Shown: one piece after another, positions 1-7,580 of the stretch
How positions within the stretch are numbered: the first letter of the stretch is position 1
How the letters are laid out: each line of letters begins with the position of its first letter
Assembly: GCA_003216595.1 (NCBI GenBank)
Contig: QCIQ01000014.1
Span: forward strand, 1-39,021
From: Prochlorococcus sp. AG-402-M18
GTDB taxonomy: Bacteria > Cyanobacteriota > Cyanobacteriia > PCC-6307 > Cyanobiaceae
Length of the DNA stretch: 39,021 nt
Direction: 5' to 3'
Position numbers and translations under genes: made by a program
Notes under the pieces: generated by a model
What the model saw: only the letters and a program-made list of their open reading frames with translations
What the model was told of the DNA's origin: nothing
Database searches by the model: none

Positions 1-207
1 AACTTGATTCAGTATTTCCTAAAAACATATTGCATCATAATTACATAATAAAGAAATATAATATTCTAAGCAACCATATTGAATGCTACATAAAAATGTT
101 TCATATGCTTCTTCGATAGCATGTTCATATTACTTTGAATAGTGATAATTGTTTTGCAAATATTTTTTATATTGATTATTAATAAAATAATACTTCGACT
201 TCTTCTG

Positions 208-474
208 ATGGATGATATAAATCAATTCAGAGCAATGATTAAAAATTTAAAGAGTGATGTTTTATCAGATATATGTGAGCAATTCTTATTTGATCATGAA
301 GGTGCGATGAAGACATTAACCAAATACTGTAGTAATTTTGGAATTCATATTAACGAGTTAGAGATAAAAAATTGCATGACAGAAATGCATTCTAATGGTG
401 ACTTTGATGATGTTGTTTGTTTTGGGATAGAACTTTCAGAAAATCAACTATATAAAAAATTTCACCCGGGTTAG
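208..474 (+). CDS. Small hypothetical protein, possibly Nif11-like
   Basis: The protein is 88 residues from the ATG at 208. The frame stays open back to an ATG at 142, which would add a 22-residue hydrophobic stretch of low-complexity AT-rich codons; I prefer the inner start. The pattern is a helix containing QFRAMIKNL, then a second segment with LTKYCSNFGIHINELE, then GIELSENQLYKKFHPG. This loosely follows the Nif11-like layout (a helical N-terminus, an iAkeaGf-type segment, and an LSxxxL stretch near a terminal Gly). Prochlorococcus and Synechococcus are known to use such leaders for lanthipeptides. No modification enzyme is visible nearby and there is no clean double-glycine site, so the link is weak. 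It could equally be an orphan accessory protein. The gene lies alone in an AT-rich region. Confidence 0.5.
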   Translation: MDDINQFRAMIKNLKSDVLSDICEQFLFDHEGAMKTLTKYCSNFGIHINELEIKNCMTEMHSNGDFDDVVCFGIELSENQLYKKFHPG

Positions 475-1153
475 AGATGTTTTTTATTCAGGTAAATTAA
501 TATATTTTTTTTCAATACAAAATTTCTTAGTAGTAAAAATTGCATGAAATAGAAAATTACTTATGAAATAATAATACATGCCCTATATGTAATAAGATGC
601 ATAAAATGGTTGAAATAAGTCTAATTAATTGAGCTGAATTGAGATTAACAAATCGAACAAATTAATTACCTTGAAAAACGTTTATCTCTATCAAATCCTT
701 TAGGCAGATTAAGCCTAAGATCAACAAACTATACTCTCAAATCAATAAACATAGAAAGATAAGTGAGATTTCATTTTATCACAATTGAAATTGTAATTCT
801 TCAGACCTTTATGTCCAAGAAAGCAACTTTTTGAACTGAGAAGTTAGATGAATGTCTGTTGAGAATATCAAGGACATGTCATGAAAAGTTTGCAACGGTT
901 TGAATAAAATTCCCTCACATTACTCATGACAATTTTTTAGAGCGAGGATTGGGGTTAACCCATCCCAAGAAAGTTAGGTCATTTGCGAAACAACAGAGTT
1001 CCACCTACGGTCTCAAGCCCAATACAAGCCATATGATCGGTTTTAATTTTTAGTATTAAGATACATTAGCCAGGAAAGTACTTAATATTTGTTGCCTATT
1101 AAAGAAATATCAGCTAGAAAAAGTATCAGCTATTACAATTCTGGCTTCGACCC
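475..1153. other. Gene-poor spacer with a degenerate repeat copy
   Basis: This 679-base stretch has no ORF longer than about 20 codons that looks coding. It contains a possible degenerate member of the ychF-tail repeat family (843-931) and a near-palindrome centred on GGGTTAACCC at 952-961. There is also another GTTAG motif at 973. I see no tRNA fold and no CRISPR spacing. Confidence 0.5.
843..931 (+). repeat. Possible fourth, degenerate ychF-tail repeat
   Basis: The order of elements matches the better copies at 7320 and 11069. It has GTTAGA at 843, then GTCT-TTGAGAA as in the 7320 copy, then the core remnant TTGAATAAAA (900-909) followed by TTCC. An 8-bp inverted repeat, TGTCATGA (877-884) and TCATGACA (924-931), flanks that core. 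Overall identity is low and could be partly chance in AT-rich DNA. Confidence 0.35.
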
Positions 1154-1291
1154 ATGATCAATGAAAACCTCGTAGAAATCCTTTTAGCTGCAATTCTTGT
1201 TTCAAATACCTATGACAAGGCTCAGCCTGTAATCAAATGGGGTGGAATAGTAATAGCAGTTGCTGGTGTGGCTTCAGCTTTATTTGGCTAA
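1154..1291 (+). CDS. 45-residue single-pass membrane peptide
   Basis: Translation from the ATG at 1154 gives 45 residues ending ...SALFG and a TAA. The N-terminal half (MINENLVEILLAAILVSNTY) is amphipathic to hydrophobic. After a short polar hinge (DKAQPVIKWGG) comes a clear transmembrane stretch rich in Val, Ala and Ile. I do not recognise a family. A strong intrinsic terminator about 50 bases downstream supports a real transcription unit. Small one-helix proteins like this are common among high-light-inducible and photosystem accessory peptides of Prochlorococcus, but the ExxxxR chlorophyll-binding motif of HLIPs is absent, so I assign no function. Confidence 0.6.
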   Translation: MINENLVEILLAAILVSNTYDKAQPVIKWGGIVIAVAGVASALFG

Positions 1292-1659
1292 ATATTGAAA
1301 CCCTTATTTTTACAAACTTCTTGTAAAAAATTTCTTAGTCTTAGCTGCAATATTTTGCAGCTTTTTTTTTGAATTAAAACTCCTACTATAAAATTAATAG
1401 AAGTTGATTACAGAGCTATTTTTCAGTTAAGTTATAACCCTCAAAAGTTAGGCGGTGTTTCCGAAGATACAGAATCAAAATAGACCTTAAGTAGATTCTT
1501 GAAAAAATTCCTCGCCAATGTGAGTAATAGCTTTGATATGAGTTGTCAAGCCAAATTGGCTCAAAAAGACGAATCGATACCCTTTTTTATATTAATTTAG
1601 ACGGCGATACAGCCATGGGGCAATAAAAATAAAACATGGATTCCACAAAATAAATCCAA
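1292..1659. other. Spacer with terminator, otherwise empty
   Basis: Apart from the terminator at 1343-1370 this 368-base stretch shows only an isolated GTTAGG motif at about 1446 and short open frames of roughly 20 codons. I see no recognisable gene. Confidence 0.5.
1343..1370 (+). terminator. Intrinsic terminator of the 45-residue gene
   Basis: A perfect 8-bp stem AGCTGCAA / TTGCAGCT (1343-1350 and 1355-1362) with loop TATT is followed by an unbroken run of T residues to 1370. It lies just downstream of the small ORF ending at 1291 and is oriented to stop plus-strand transcription. Confidence 0.8.
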
Positions 1660-3531
1660 TTAATTTCTATTCCCAAATAACATCGTGACATTAATTCGAC
1701 GATTCTCGTATCCTTCTTTGAATTCATAATTATCTGTTTCATGAAATAAATTTGAATTAAAAATTACAGCACGGTTTTCATTGTAAGGAATAATTTTTGT
1801 ATTTCCTTTGCTTTTTTTGAGTTCTTCTCGAATCTTTTTAACGTTATTATTAAAACTCTTAAAGTCCCATTCTTTTGGTGCTTCTACATCGTAGACAATT
1901 AACCCACCTGAATCAGGATTTAAGTTCGCTTCTGAAGGTGTGATCCAGAAGTTAACATTTACTGCTGCAAAATCCGCATGAACATTAATACCACTTAATG
2001 AGGATTTTTCGTTTTTAGAACGACTATCATATTTGTAAGCCCATATTTGATTTATAGGATAATCTTTAAATATTCTTGGGAATTTTTTTCTTAATTCCTC
2101 TGCTATTTGAATAATTAAAGGATTGGCTAAACCATCCGTTAAATACGCTCCAAGATATCCACCAGCTTTAACATCAAACCAAATTGTGCTGCCAAGGAGG
2201 AACTTTCGAAAAGATTCGAGAGCTTTAGGACTTAAGAAATTATCAATGTAAGTTAATCCAAATTCGTGCTGGAAATAATCATCGCTTATTTTCTCAACAC
2301 TTAAAGATTTGTTGACGACTTCCTTGAGTGATTTAGGCACTTCAACTTGATAGATGAGACGATTGTAAAAATCCCTAAGGAGAGCGTAATGTTTATTACT
2401 TAGAGAAATAACTTGAGAATCAGATGTCCAGTTTATTTCTGAAGAAACTTTCTTATAGAGACTAGTAATCTTTGAAAACTTTTCAATTTCTACTTCTTGC
2501 GATATTAAATATTCTAATTGTTCAATATCATGATCAATTTTAGCCTTACTAATATTTCTAAAACATGGATTATTGGTTTCCTGATTATTATGAACCCTAA
2601 ATATAATTGAACTTTTTGAAAAATATTGAAGGGATAAATCATAAAGGTTTTTTCTAAGAAATAATAATCCTAAATTTGAATATGCACCTGCTAGATCAGG
2701 TTTCAATTCAATCACTTTTTTATAGGAATTCTCTGCCTCTTCTAATTTATCTAGTTCCTTAAAAATGTTTCCCAGATTAAGATGAGCTTGATATGAATCA
2801 GGTTTCAGTTTAATTACTTTTTTATAGGATTTCTCTGCCTCTTCTAATTTACCTAGTTCCTTAAAAATGTTTCCCAGATTAAGATGAGCATTTATAAAAT
2901 CAGGTTTAAACTCAATTATTTTTTTATAGGCATTTTCTGCTCCTTTTAGTTTGCCCTGATCCCTCAATATATTTCCAAGATTATAATGTGCTTTTCCAAA
3001 ATCAGGTTTCAATTCAATTGCTTTTCGGTATGAGACTTCTGCTTGCTGTAATTGTCCAAGATCGCTCAATACACTTCCCAGATTAGAATGAGCTTTTACA
3101 AAATCAGGCTTCAATTCAATTGCTTTTCGGTATGAGACTACTGCTTGTTGTAATTTCCCAAGATCGCTCAATATAACTGCAAGATTGTAATGTGATGTAG
3201 CGAAATTAGGATTCAGTTCAATTGCTCTATTCGTATAAATTTCTGCATCTTGCATCTTACCAATACTTTTTAAAATTATTCCATAATTAGAAAAAACTCT
3301 GTAATCATTAAAACCATTTTTAAGACAATATTGATAATATTTACTAGCTTCTGAAATCTTTTTTTGTGAATGAAACTTTAATGCTTGATTAATTATTTGT
3401 TCTTTAGAAAGGCTAGAAGGAATAATTGTATCTTGTTCTTCTATTACTTCCAAAGGTATTGGAACAGTGAATGTTTTTACTTCTTCAACCTGTCTCTTAT
3501 TGATTTGATCTTTTTCATTTTTTCTATTCAC
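1660..3531 (-). CDS. TPR protein with C-terminal 2OG-Fe(II) oxygenase domain
   Basis: This 623-residue protein has two parts. Residues about 45-310 are roughly eight tetratricopeptide repeats of 34 residues, with the recurrent pattern AHxNLGxxxxxxGKLxxAExSYKKxIELKPD. Repeats 3-7 are so alike that their DNA repeats in 102-base units with near-identical blocks (2700-3180), showing recent internal duplication. The C-terminal part carries the iron and 2-oxoglutarate ligands of a prolyl-hydroxylase-like double-stranded helix: HAD (His518, Asp520), the distal His in LFHETD (597), and an Arg in ENRRINV (611 or 612). TPR modules usually bind other proteins, so the oxygenase probably hydroxylates a protein or glycan partner; that is inference. 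No signal peptide is evident. It is the first of several minus-strand accessory genes and is separated from its upstream neighbour by 245 bases. Confidence 0.85.
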   Translation of the reverse strand: MNRKNEKDQINKRQVEEVKTFTVPIPLEVIEEQDTIIPSSLSKEQIINQALKFHSQKKISEASKYYQYCLKNGFNDYRVFSNYGIILKSIGKMQDAEIYTNRAIELNPNFATSHYNLAVILSDLGKLQQAVVSYRKAIELKPDFVKAHSNLGSVLSDLGQLQQAEVSYRKAIELKPDFGKAHYNLGNILRDQGKLKGAENAYKKIIEFKPDFINAHLNLGNIFKELGKLEEAEKSYKKVIKLKPDSYQAHLNLGNIFKELDKLEEAENSYKKVIELKPDLAGAYSNLGLLFLRKNLYDLSLQYFSKSSIIFRVHNNQETNNPCFRNISKAKIDHDIEQLEYLISQEVEIEKFSKITSLYKKVSSEINWTSDSQVISLSNKHYALLRDFYNRLIYQVEVPKSLKEVVNKSLSVEKISDDYFQHEFGLTYIDNFLSPKALESFRKFLLGSTIWFDVKAGGYLGAYLTDGLANPLIIQIAEELRKKFPRIFKDYPINQIWAYKYDSRSKNEKSSLSGINVHADFAAVNVNFWITPSEANLNPDSGGLIVYDVEAPKEWDFKSFNNNVKKIREELKKSKGNTKIIPYNENRAVIFNSNLFHETDNYEFKEGYENRRINVTMLFGNRN

Positions 3532-3776
3532 TAGCTAATCATGGTAAAACATCTCTTAGAACGGACTATAAATTATGGAAATACTATTTTTTGTTTTTAG
3601 TAAAAAATCGAATAGACTTCTATCCAGTCATGTTTTTCTCAAATAAACAAAGTACAAACTCAAAAATTTAGGCCTCTTTTACACATGAAGTTTTAGCTCA
3701 AATCGAAAGCTAAATTAGAGAAAAATTCGATCACGCTTCATTTATGAACATTACCTTTATTTGTTAGAAAAGAATT

Positions 3777-5648
3777 TTATGCAAAACCAGTCATCTCGGT
3801 AAAGAGTGCTTTATTTTCAGCTGACTCTGCAAATCCTAGAAGCACTTCATGTCTTTGCTCTATGCCATTACTCAAGTTTTCAACCCAGTAATCGTATCCA
3901 CTCTGATCTAGTTCTCTATTCAAAACGTTTATATAAAGTGTTTTCACGTAGTGATCATCAGAAACGTTCTCACCGTAACGCAATTTAAATTCATCACTGA
4001 CCAAAAAAGAAGACGAAACAGTTCTAATGTCATTCATTCCTGAACTAAATTGCTCAATCCAATATTTGAGGCCATCCCGATCAGGGAAACGTCTAAAAGC
4101 TGCATTGTATAATCGAAAGATCCTTCCAGAATCTGTATTCAGGCCTGTAACTTGATCAAAAACACCTTTCACATCTTCAATTAAATCTAATTTTGTATCA
4201 GTAAATTGTAAGGTAAATAACGGAAGCTCATTTGAGTTAAAGATATCTTTTTCTGAGAAATATTTCTTTTGAACTGATTGACCTGTGATTTCATCAAAGT
4301 TGCTCTTTGGTATAATCTCGTAATTGTCACCTCCTTTATTTAGAAAATTATAATTAAGACTTGCCCCTCTAAAATGCTTAACATTGTCATTAGTTTTGCT
4401 TTCAATTATTGTCTCATCTATTGAGATAGTTTCGGTATCATATTGATATCCAGATAATCCTTCATTATTGTCTTTATATATCGCCTCAAGTCGATAACTT
4501 TCGGGCTTAGTTATGACTTTACTTATATAATTAGTATAAAGCTCATAACCTAGAGGATTAGCTTCTTTGATACTATCTGATGTCAAATAGTCATCACTCC
4601 ACTCTCCATCCAGGCTAGAATCTTCCGTATATTTTGTTATGTAGCCCCACATAGCATAAGTAAGGCAATAAAGATATTCTCTCATAACCATTGACTTATA
4701 TAAATCACTATATATTTCATGATATTTCCCTTTAAATTTTATATAATCTTTATCATCATATACTCCATTATCAATTGCTTGTTTTGCAGCATCCCAAAGC
4801 AATCCTTTACCTTCAATCAAATTGAACTGAGAAGGATAGGCTCCAGGCAAAGCGAAGTCTGTAAATGTATGTAGCAAATGCTCTAATTGCTGTGTTATTT
4901 GATTTCTTTGAATTGGTAAACTGTTAAGCTTCCATGTATAATCAACTGAGTTATATAAGTCATTGATTTCATCATAACCTTTAGGACTATCATTCAAACT
5001 AGGATTTTGGTATGCACTAAAAGTATTAATTCCGACTCTTTGAATTGTGCTTTTTGATTTCATATATTTTATTGCATTCTCTTGTGCTTGTTTATCTATT
5101 AATTCTCCACTAGGGTTTAACATTAACTTAGCTGTTTCCGCGGTTTTCTTTAAAAATTCATTATCTACGGCAGGCAAACCACTTAACGATCCGAGAGCAA
5201 AAACTCTTAAACCATATACATCAATATATTTTGACCATACACCAAATGTTTCATTTGTATAAACAACATCTCCACTTGTATATGAGCTATTAATTTTCTG
5301 CAAAGAATTTCCCATAAAGGAATGATTCTTGCATTGATAAAACAACTTAATTGAAGTATTTTCAGTAAGATTTATCTCCGTATAGGCACCTTCAGAACCA
5401 GCCACTCCACTATTAATTACATTGACGTTATAAGGATTTAATTTTTCTGAATCTTTATAAAATAATATTTGATGACCAAGATTACTAATGTCGGATTGAT
5501 CAAACCTATAAGTTACACCCGAGAGTAAGTTTAATTGTGGAGATTCTATTCCATTAATAAAATAGCCTTTTGCAGACCCTTGATTACTATGAACATGATT
5601 ACTTGTTTTGAAATTTACAGTTACTACTTTATTTACTGTCTTTGGCAT
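3777..5648 (-). CDS. Cupredoxin-like protein with C-terminal DUF4214
   Basis: The protein is 623 residues. Residues about 8-118 resemble the small cupredoxin-like domains of marine cyanobacteria and cyanophages. They contain YRFDQSDISNLGHQ and YQCKNHSFMG, giving a possible type I copper set His59, Cys106, His109 and Met112. The middle, about 130-470, is unfamiliar and mostly polar. From about 430 there is a linker module (NYNFLN..., DEITGQS, LPLFTLQF), followed by a DUF4214 repeat region from about 495 to the end (FDQVTGLNTDSG, RFPDRDGLKYW, RYGENVSD, LLGFAESAEN, FTEMTGFA). The same C-terminal module ends the protein at 11364-13652. There is no Sec signal. DUF4214 is frequent at the C-terminus of RTX-type proteins exported by type I secretion, so an extracellular or surface location is likely but inferred. 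The gene stands alone, with long spacers on both sides. Confidence 0.8.
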   Translation of the reverse strand: MPKTVNKVVTVNFKTSNHVHSNQGSAKGYFINGIESPQLNLLSGVTYRFDQSDISNLGHQILFYKDSEKLNPYNVNVINSGVAGSEGAYTEINLTENTSIKLFYQCKNHSFMGNSLQKINSSYTSGDVVYTNETFGVWSKYIDVYGLRVFALGSLSGLPAVDNEFLKKTAETAKLMLNPSGELIDKQAQENAIKYMKSKSTIQRVGINTFSAYQNPSLNDSPKGYDEINDLYNSVDYTWKLNSLPIQRNQITQQLEHLLHTFTDFALPGAYPSQFNLIEGKGLLWDAAKQAIDNGVYDDKDYIKFKGKYHEIYSDLYKSMVMREYLYCLTYAMWGYITKYTEDSSLDGEWSDDYLTSDSIKEANPLGYELYTNYISKVITKPESYRLEAIYKDNNEGLSGYQYDTETISIDETIIESKTNDNVKHFRGASLNYNFLNKGGDNYEIIPKSNFDEITGQSVQKKYFSEKDIFNSNELPLFTLQFTDTKLDLIEDVKGVFDQVTGLNTDSGRIFRLYNAAFRRFPDRDGLKYWIEQFSSGMNDIRTVSSSFLVSDEFKLRYGENVSDDHYVKTLYINVLNRELDQSGYDYWVENLSNGIEQRHEVLLGFAESAENKALFTEMTGFA

Positions 5649-6106
5649 ATAGAAATTAAAATTCTAGTCTAGATTAGTTTTCATATTTTGTGTTTATAAA
5701 CTTAGCGGTTTTAATCATCATATTCATAACAAAAAACGCATGACCAACAAGGGAAGGGCTCCTAAGATCAGAATATTGAGAACTACAGTTTAATCATCTC
5801 AACAAGTTAGATATAATCGGGGCCATGCCTAGAATTAAAACCAGCCAAGCTTAACAGCTTCAATAATAAAATAAAGATTCCGCAAAAAGAAAAGGATCAG
5901 ACATCTAATAATTAATCAGACTGGATAAAGTATCAGGCGGTGATTATTAACTATTAGATAGATAAATTGTTAGAAAATTTCCAGAAAGTTAGAACGAGAA
6001 AAAAGGCTAAATAAAATATCAAAAAAAGCTAAACTCTGAACAACTATTTATTAAAAATCTACTGATTGGAATTTTTACAACGTTATTCATTATTTTTGTA
6101 TTAGCC
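5649..6106. other. Spacer with scattered GTTAGA motifs
   Basis: This 458-base spacer lies between divergently transcribed genes. It carries GTTAGA at 5806, 5969 and 5988, ATTAGA at 5953, and a TATTGAGAAC block near 5774 that also occurs in the repeat at 7320. The core sequence of the repeat is not recognisable here. The frame of the following nuclease gene is open and hydrophobic from about 6041 to 6106, which may be coding. Confidence 0.4.
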
Positions 6107-6487
6107 ATGATTGCCCTTTTCCAAACACTGATTACTTATCCAAATAATCAAGAGTTGCCTAACGTGAGGATTCAAAGCTGCTACCACGGAGATTCATGCG
6201 CAACAATACAAGGAGAAAAGATTAAGCTGGCATGTATTGATACTCCTGAATTAAGAAGTGAAAGAGCTGATGCAGTCAGAGATAAAGCTGCAAAAGATTA
6301 TCTCAATGATTTAGTTGCTGGTTCAACAGTAAATATTAGGCGCATCACAGAAAATAGATATGGAAGAACAATTGCTGAATTATCCAAAGGAGCTCTAAAT
6401 ATTCAAGAACAACAAGTTGAAAAAGGTTTTGCACGCATCTATAAAATGTACGCAAGTCAGTGTGAGTGGAGCAAAAATAAAATATGA
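6107..6487 (+). CDS. Thermonuclease (SNase-like) family protein
   Basis: From the ATG the product has 126 residues. It contains the core of the Staphylococcal-nuclease fold: CYHGDSCAT in place of the usual DGDT, then KLACIDTPELR, and later RYGRTIAEL. Asp of IDTPE, Glu of TPE and Arg of RYGRT match the known catalytic set (Asp40, Glu43 and Arg87 of the S. aureus enzyme). The Arg35 position is Lys, and the first metal Asp is His, so activity may be reduced or altered. Homologues are usually secreted. Here the in-frame codons upstream of the ATG (6041-6106) encode a hydrophobic run (LLIGIFTTLFIIFVLAM) that would be a good membrane anchor, but there is no ATG, GTG or TTG before it; an ATT at 6050 or a CTG at 6062 would be needed. 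The stop overlaps the start of the next gene (ATGA). Confidence 0.75.
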   Translation: MIALFQTLITYPNNQELPNVRIQSCYHGDSCATIQGEKIKLACIDTPELRSERADAVRDKAAKDYLNDLVAGSTVNIRRITENRYGRTIAELSKGALNIQEQQVEKGFARIYKMYASQCEWSKNKI

Positions 6488-7101
6488 AGTGTATTAATAC
6501 TGCTATTGCTTTGGGAGTAGGTGCGGCAACTGCTGCTGGCTTATCTCTTATGAAAGTGAATAAGGATTTTGTTGTTGGATCCACAGCTTTAGTTATAGGA
6601 GCTGGGTTAATGATTGCTTTAAGAAATAAAAATGAACTAAATAGAAAAGGAAAAAATTATGAATACTTTTTCAATCGAGCACAAGATAAATTTGAAGTTG
6701 CTAATTATGAAGGAGCAATACTCGACTACAATAAAGCGCTAGAACTTTCTCCTACTGAGATTTGCCTTGTCTACTCAATGAGAGGCAATGCAAAATGTAA
6801 TTTAGGAGATTTTGAGGGAGCGATCTCTGATCAAAATAAAGCGCTAGATTTTGATCCTTTATATGCTGATGGATATTTCAATAGAAGTATTATCAAATTC
6901 AAAATGAGAGATTTTGCTGGTGCAATTGATGACTATTCAAAAGTCATAAGCATCAACCCAAAAGACTCAGATGCATTTTTTAATCGTGCCAATGTAAAAA
7001 AAGAAATTGGAGATATGAATGGTGCATGCGAAGACTGGAAAAAGGCAGTAGATCTTGGAGATGAAGAAGCAGCGAAACTACTGCAAGAGAATTGCAAATG
7101 A
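6484..7101 (+). CDS. Membrane-anchored TPR protein
   Basis: This 205-residue protein starts with two short hydrophobic helices (about 5-24 and 30-46) ending in positively charged residues. Four TPR units follow from about residue 58 to 200: NRAQDKFEVANYEGAILDYN, MRGNAKCNLGDFEGAISDQN, NRSIIKFKMRDFAGAIDDYS and NRANVKKEIGDMNGACEDWK. The last, with GACEDWKKAVDLG, is the form common in cyanobacterial and bacteroidetes TPR proteins. It is probably tethered to a membrane with the repeats facing one side as a scaffold. Its start overlaps the nuclease stop by four bases, so the two are translationally coupled and may act together. Confidence 0.8.
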   Translation: MKCINTAIALGVGAATAAGLSLMKVNKDFVVGSTALVIGAGLMIALRNKNELNRKGKNYEYFFNRAQDKFEVANYEGAILDYNKALELSPTEICLVYSMRGNAKCNLGDFEGAISDQNKALDFDPLYADGYFNRSIIKFKMRDFAGAIDDYSKVISINPKDSDAFFNRANVKKEIGDMNGACEDWKKAVDLGDEEAAKLLQENCK

Positions 7102-7285
7102 ATCTTTTTACTTCCTGTTTTTTATCTCAATAGCAATCTTTGGATTCCTCTATCTCTCCGTTATTAAGAACAATAGTCTTCCTGAATGGATAGCAAGAGT
7201 ATCTCGCAATAGTAGTTCTATTCGGATTTATGGAATTATCACAATCACACTTCTCCCAATCAGTAAATTACTAAAAACTAGTTAG
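7055..7285 (+). CDS. Possible small membrane protein overlapping the TPR gene
   Basis: This frame starts inside the TPR gene and stays open for 76 residues. The part beyond the TPR stop encodes two hydrophobic segments (FYFLFFISIAIFGFLYLSVI and IYGIITITLLPI) separated by a charged loop. That looks more like a membrane protein than random AT-rich sequence, but there is no clear ribosome binding site and the overlap of 47 bases is large. It may also be the remnant of a longer gene whose start was lost. Confidence 0.3.
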   Translation: MEMKKQRNYCKRIANESFYFLFFISIAIFGFLYLSVIKNNSLPEWIARVSRNSSSIRIYGIITITLLPISKLLKTS

Positions 7286-7319
7286 AGGGATAATTAAGGG
7301 ATAGACCAAAAAGCTAAAA

Positions 7320-7485
7320 GTTAGACAAAAAAGTTAGACAAGTCTCTATTGAGAACGCTGAGAACCCTTGCTATAACTAGTCTGCTATACGTTGAATACA
7401 AACTCCTTAGCGTCCAGTCATACCAACCGATTAGAAGCATAAATCGCGGTTAGACGTAAGTCAGAAGAGTAGAACGAAGTTAGAA
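7320..7485 (+). repeat. ychF-tail repeat, copy A
   Basis: This copy shares about 85% of its bases with 11069-11229 over some 150 bases, by eye. Its core, 7382-7406, matches the last codons and stop of ychF (13767-13791) with one mismatch and in the same orientation. GTTAGA hexamers lie at 7320 and 7333 on the left, and at 7449 and 7479 on the right, with degenerate forms between (GTCAGA 7460, GTAGAA 7469). The inverted arms around the core are imperfect; the right arm (CGTCCAGTCATA) is complementary to the sequence flanking ychF itself (TATGACTGGACTG). Confidence 0.85.
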
Positions 7486-7580
7486 AAGATATAACTATCA
7501 AGGAGGAGGAGGAGGCAGAAACGAGAAAGACTGATCAAAGATTTATCAATAAGTGAGTCCATTCATAATTTCCATACAAT
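7486..7580. other. Short spacer after repeat A with AGG run
   Basis: The stretch holds five tandem AGG triplets at about 7501-7515. No start codon at sensible spacing follows, so I do not call it a ribosome binding site. It leads to the 3' end of the minus-strand transglutaminase gene. Confidence 0.3.

Noticed and set aside
952-961. Palindrome GGGTTAACCC as an operator
   Set aside because: Single occurrence with no neighbouring promoter or regulator that would support a function.
7501-7515. AGG triplet run as a ribosome binding site
   Set aside because: No start codon with an open frame follows on the plus strand.
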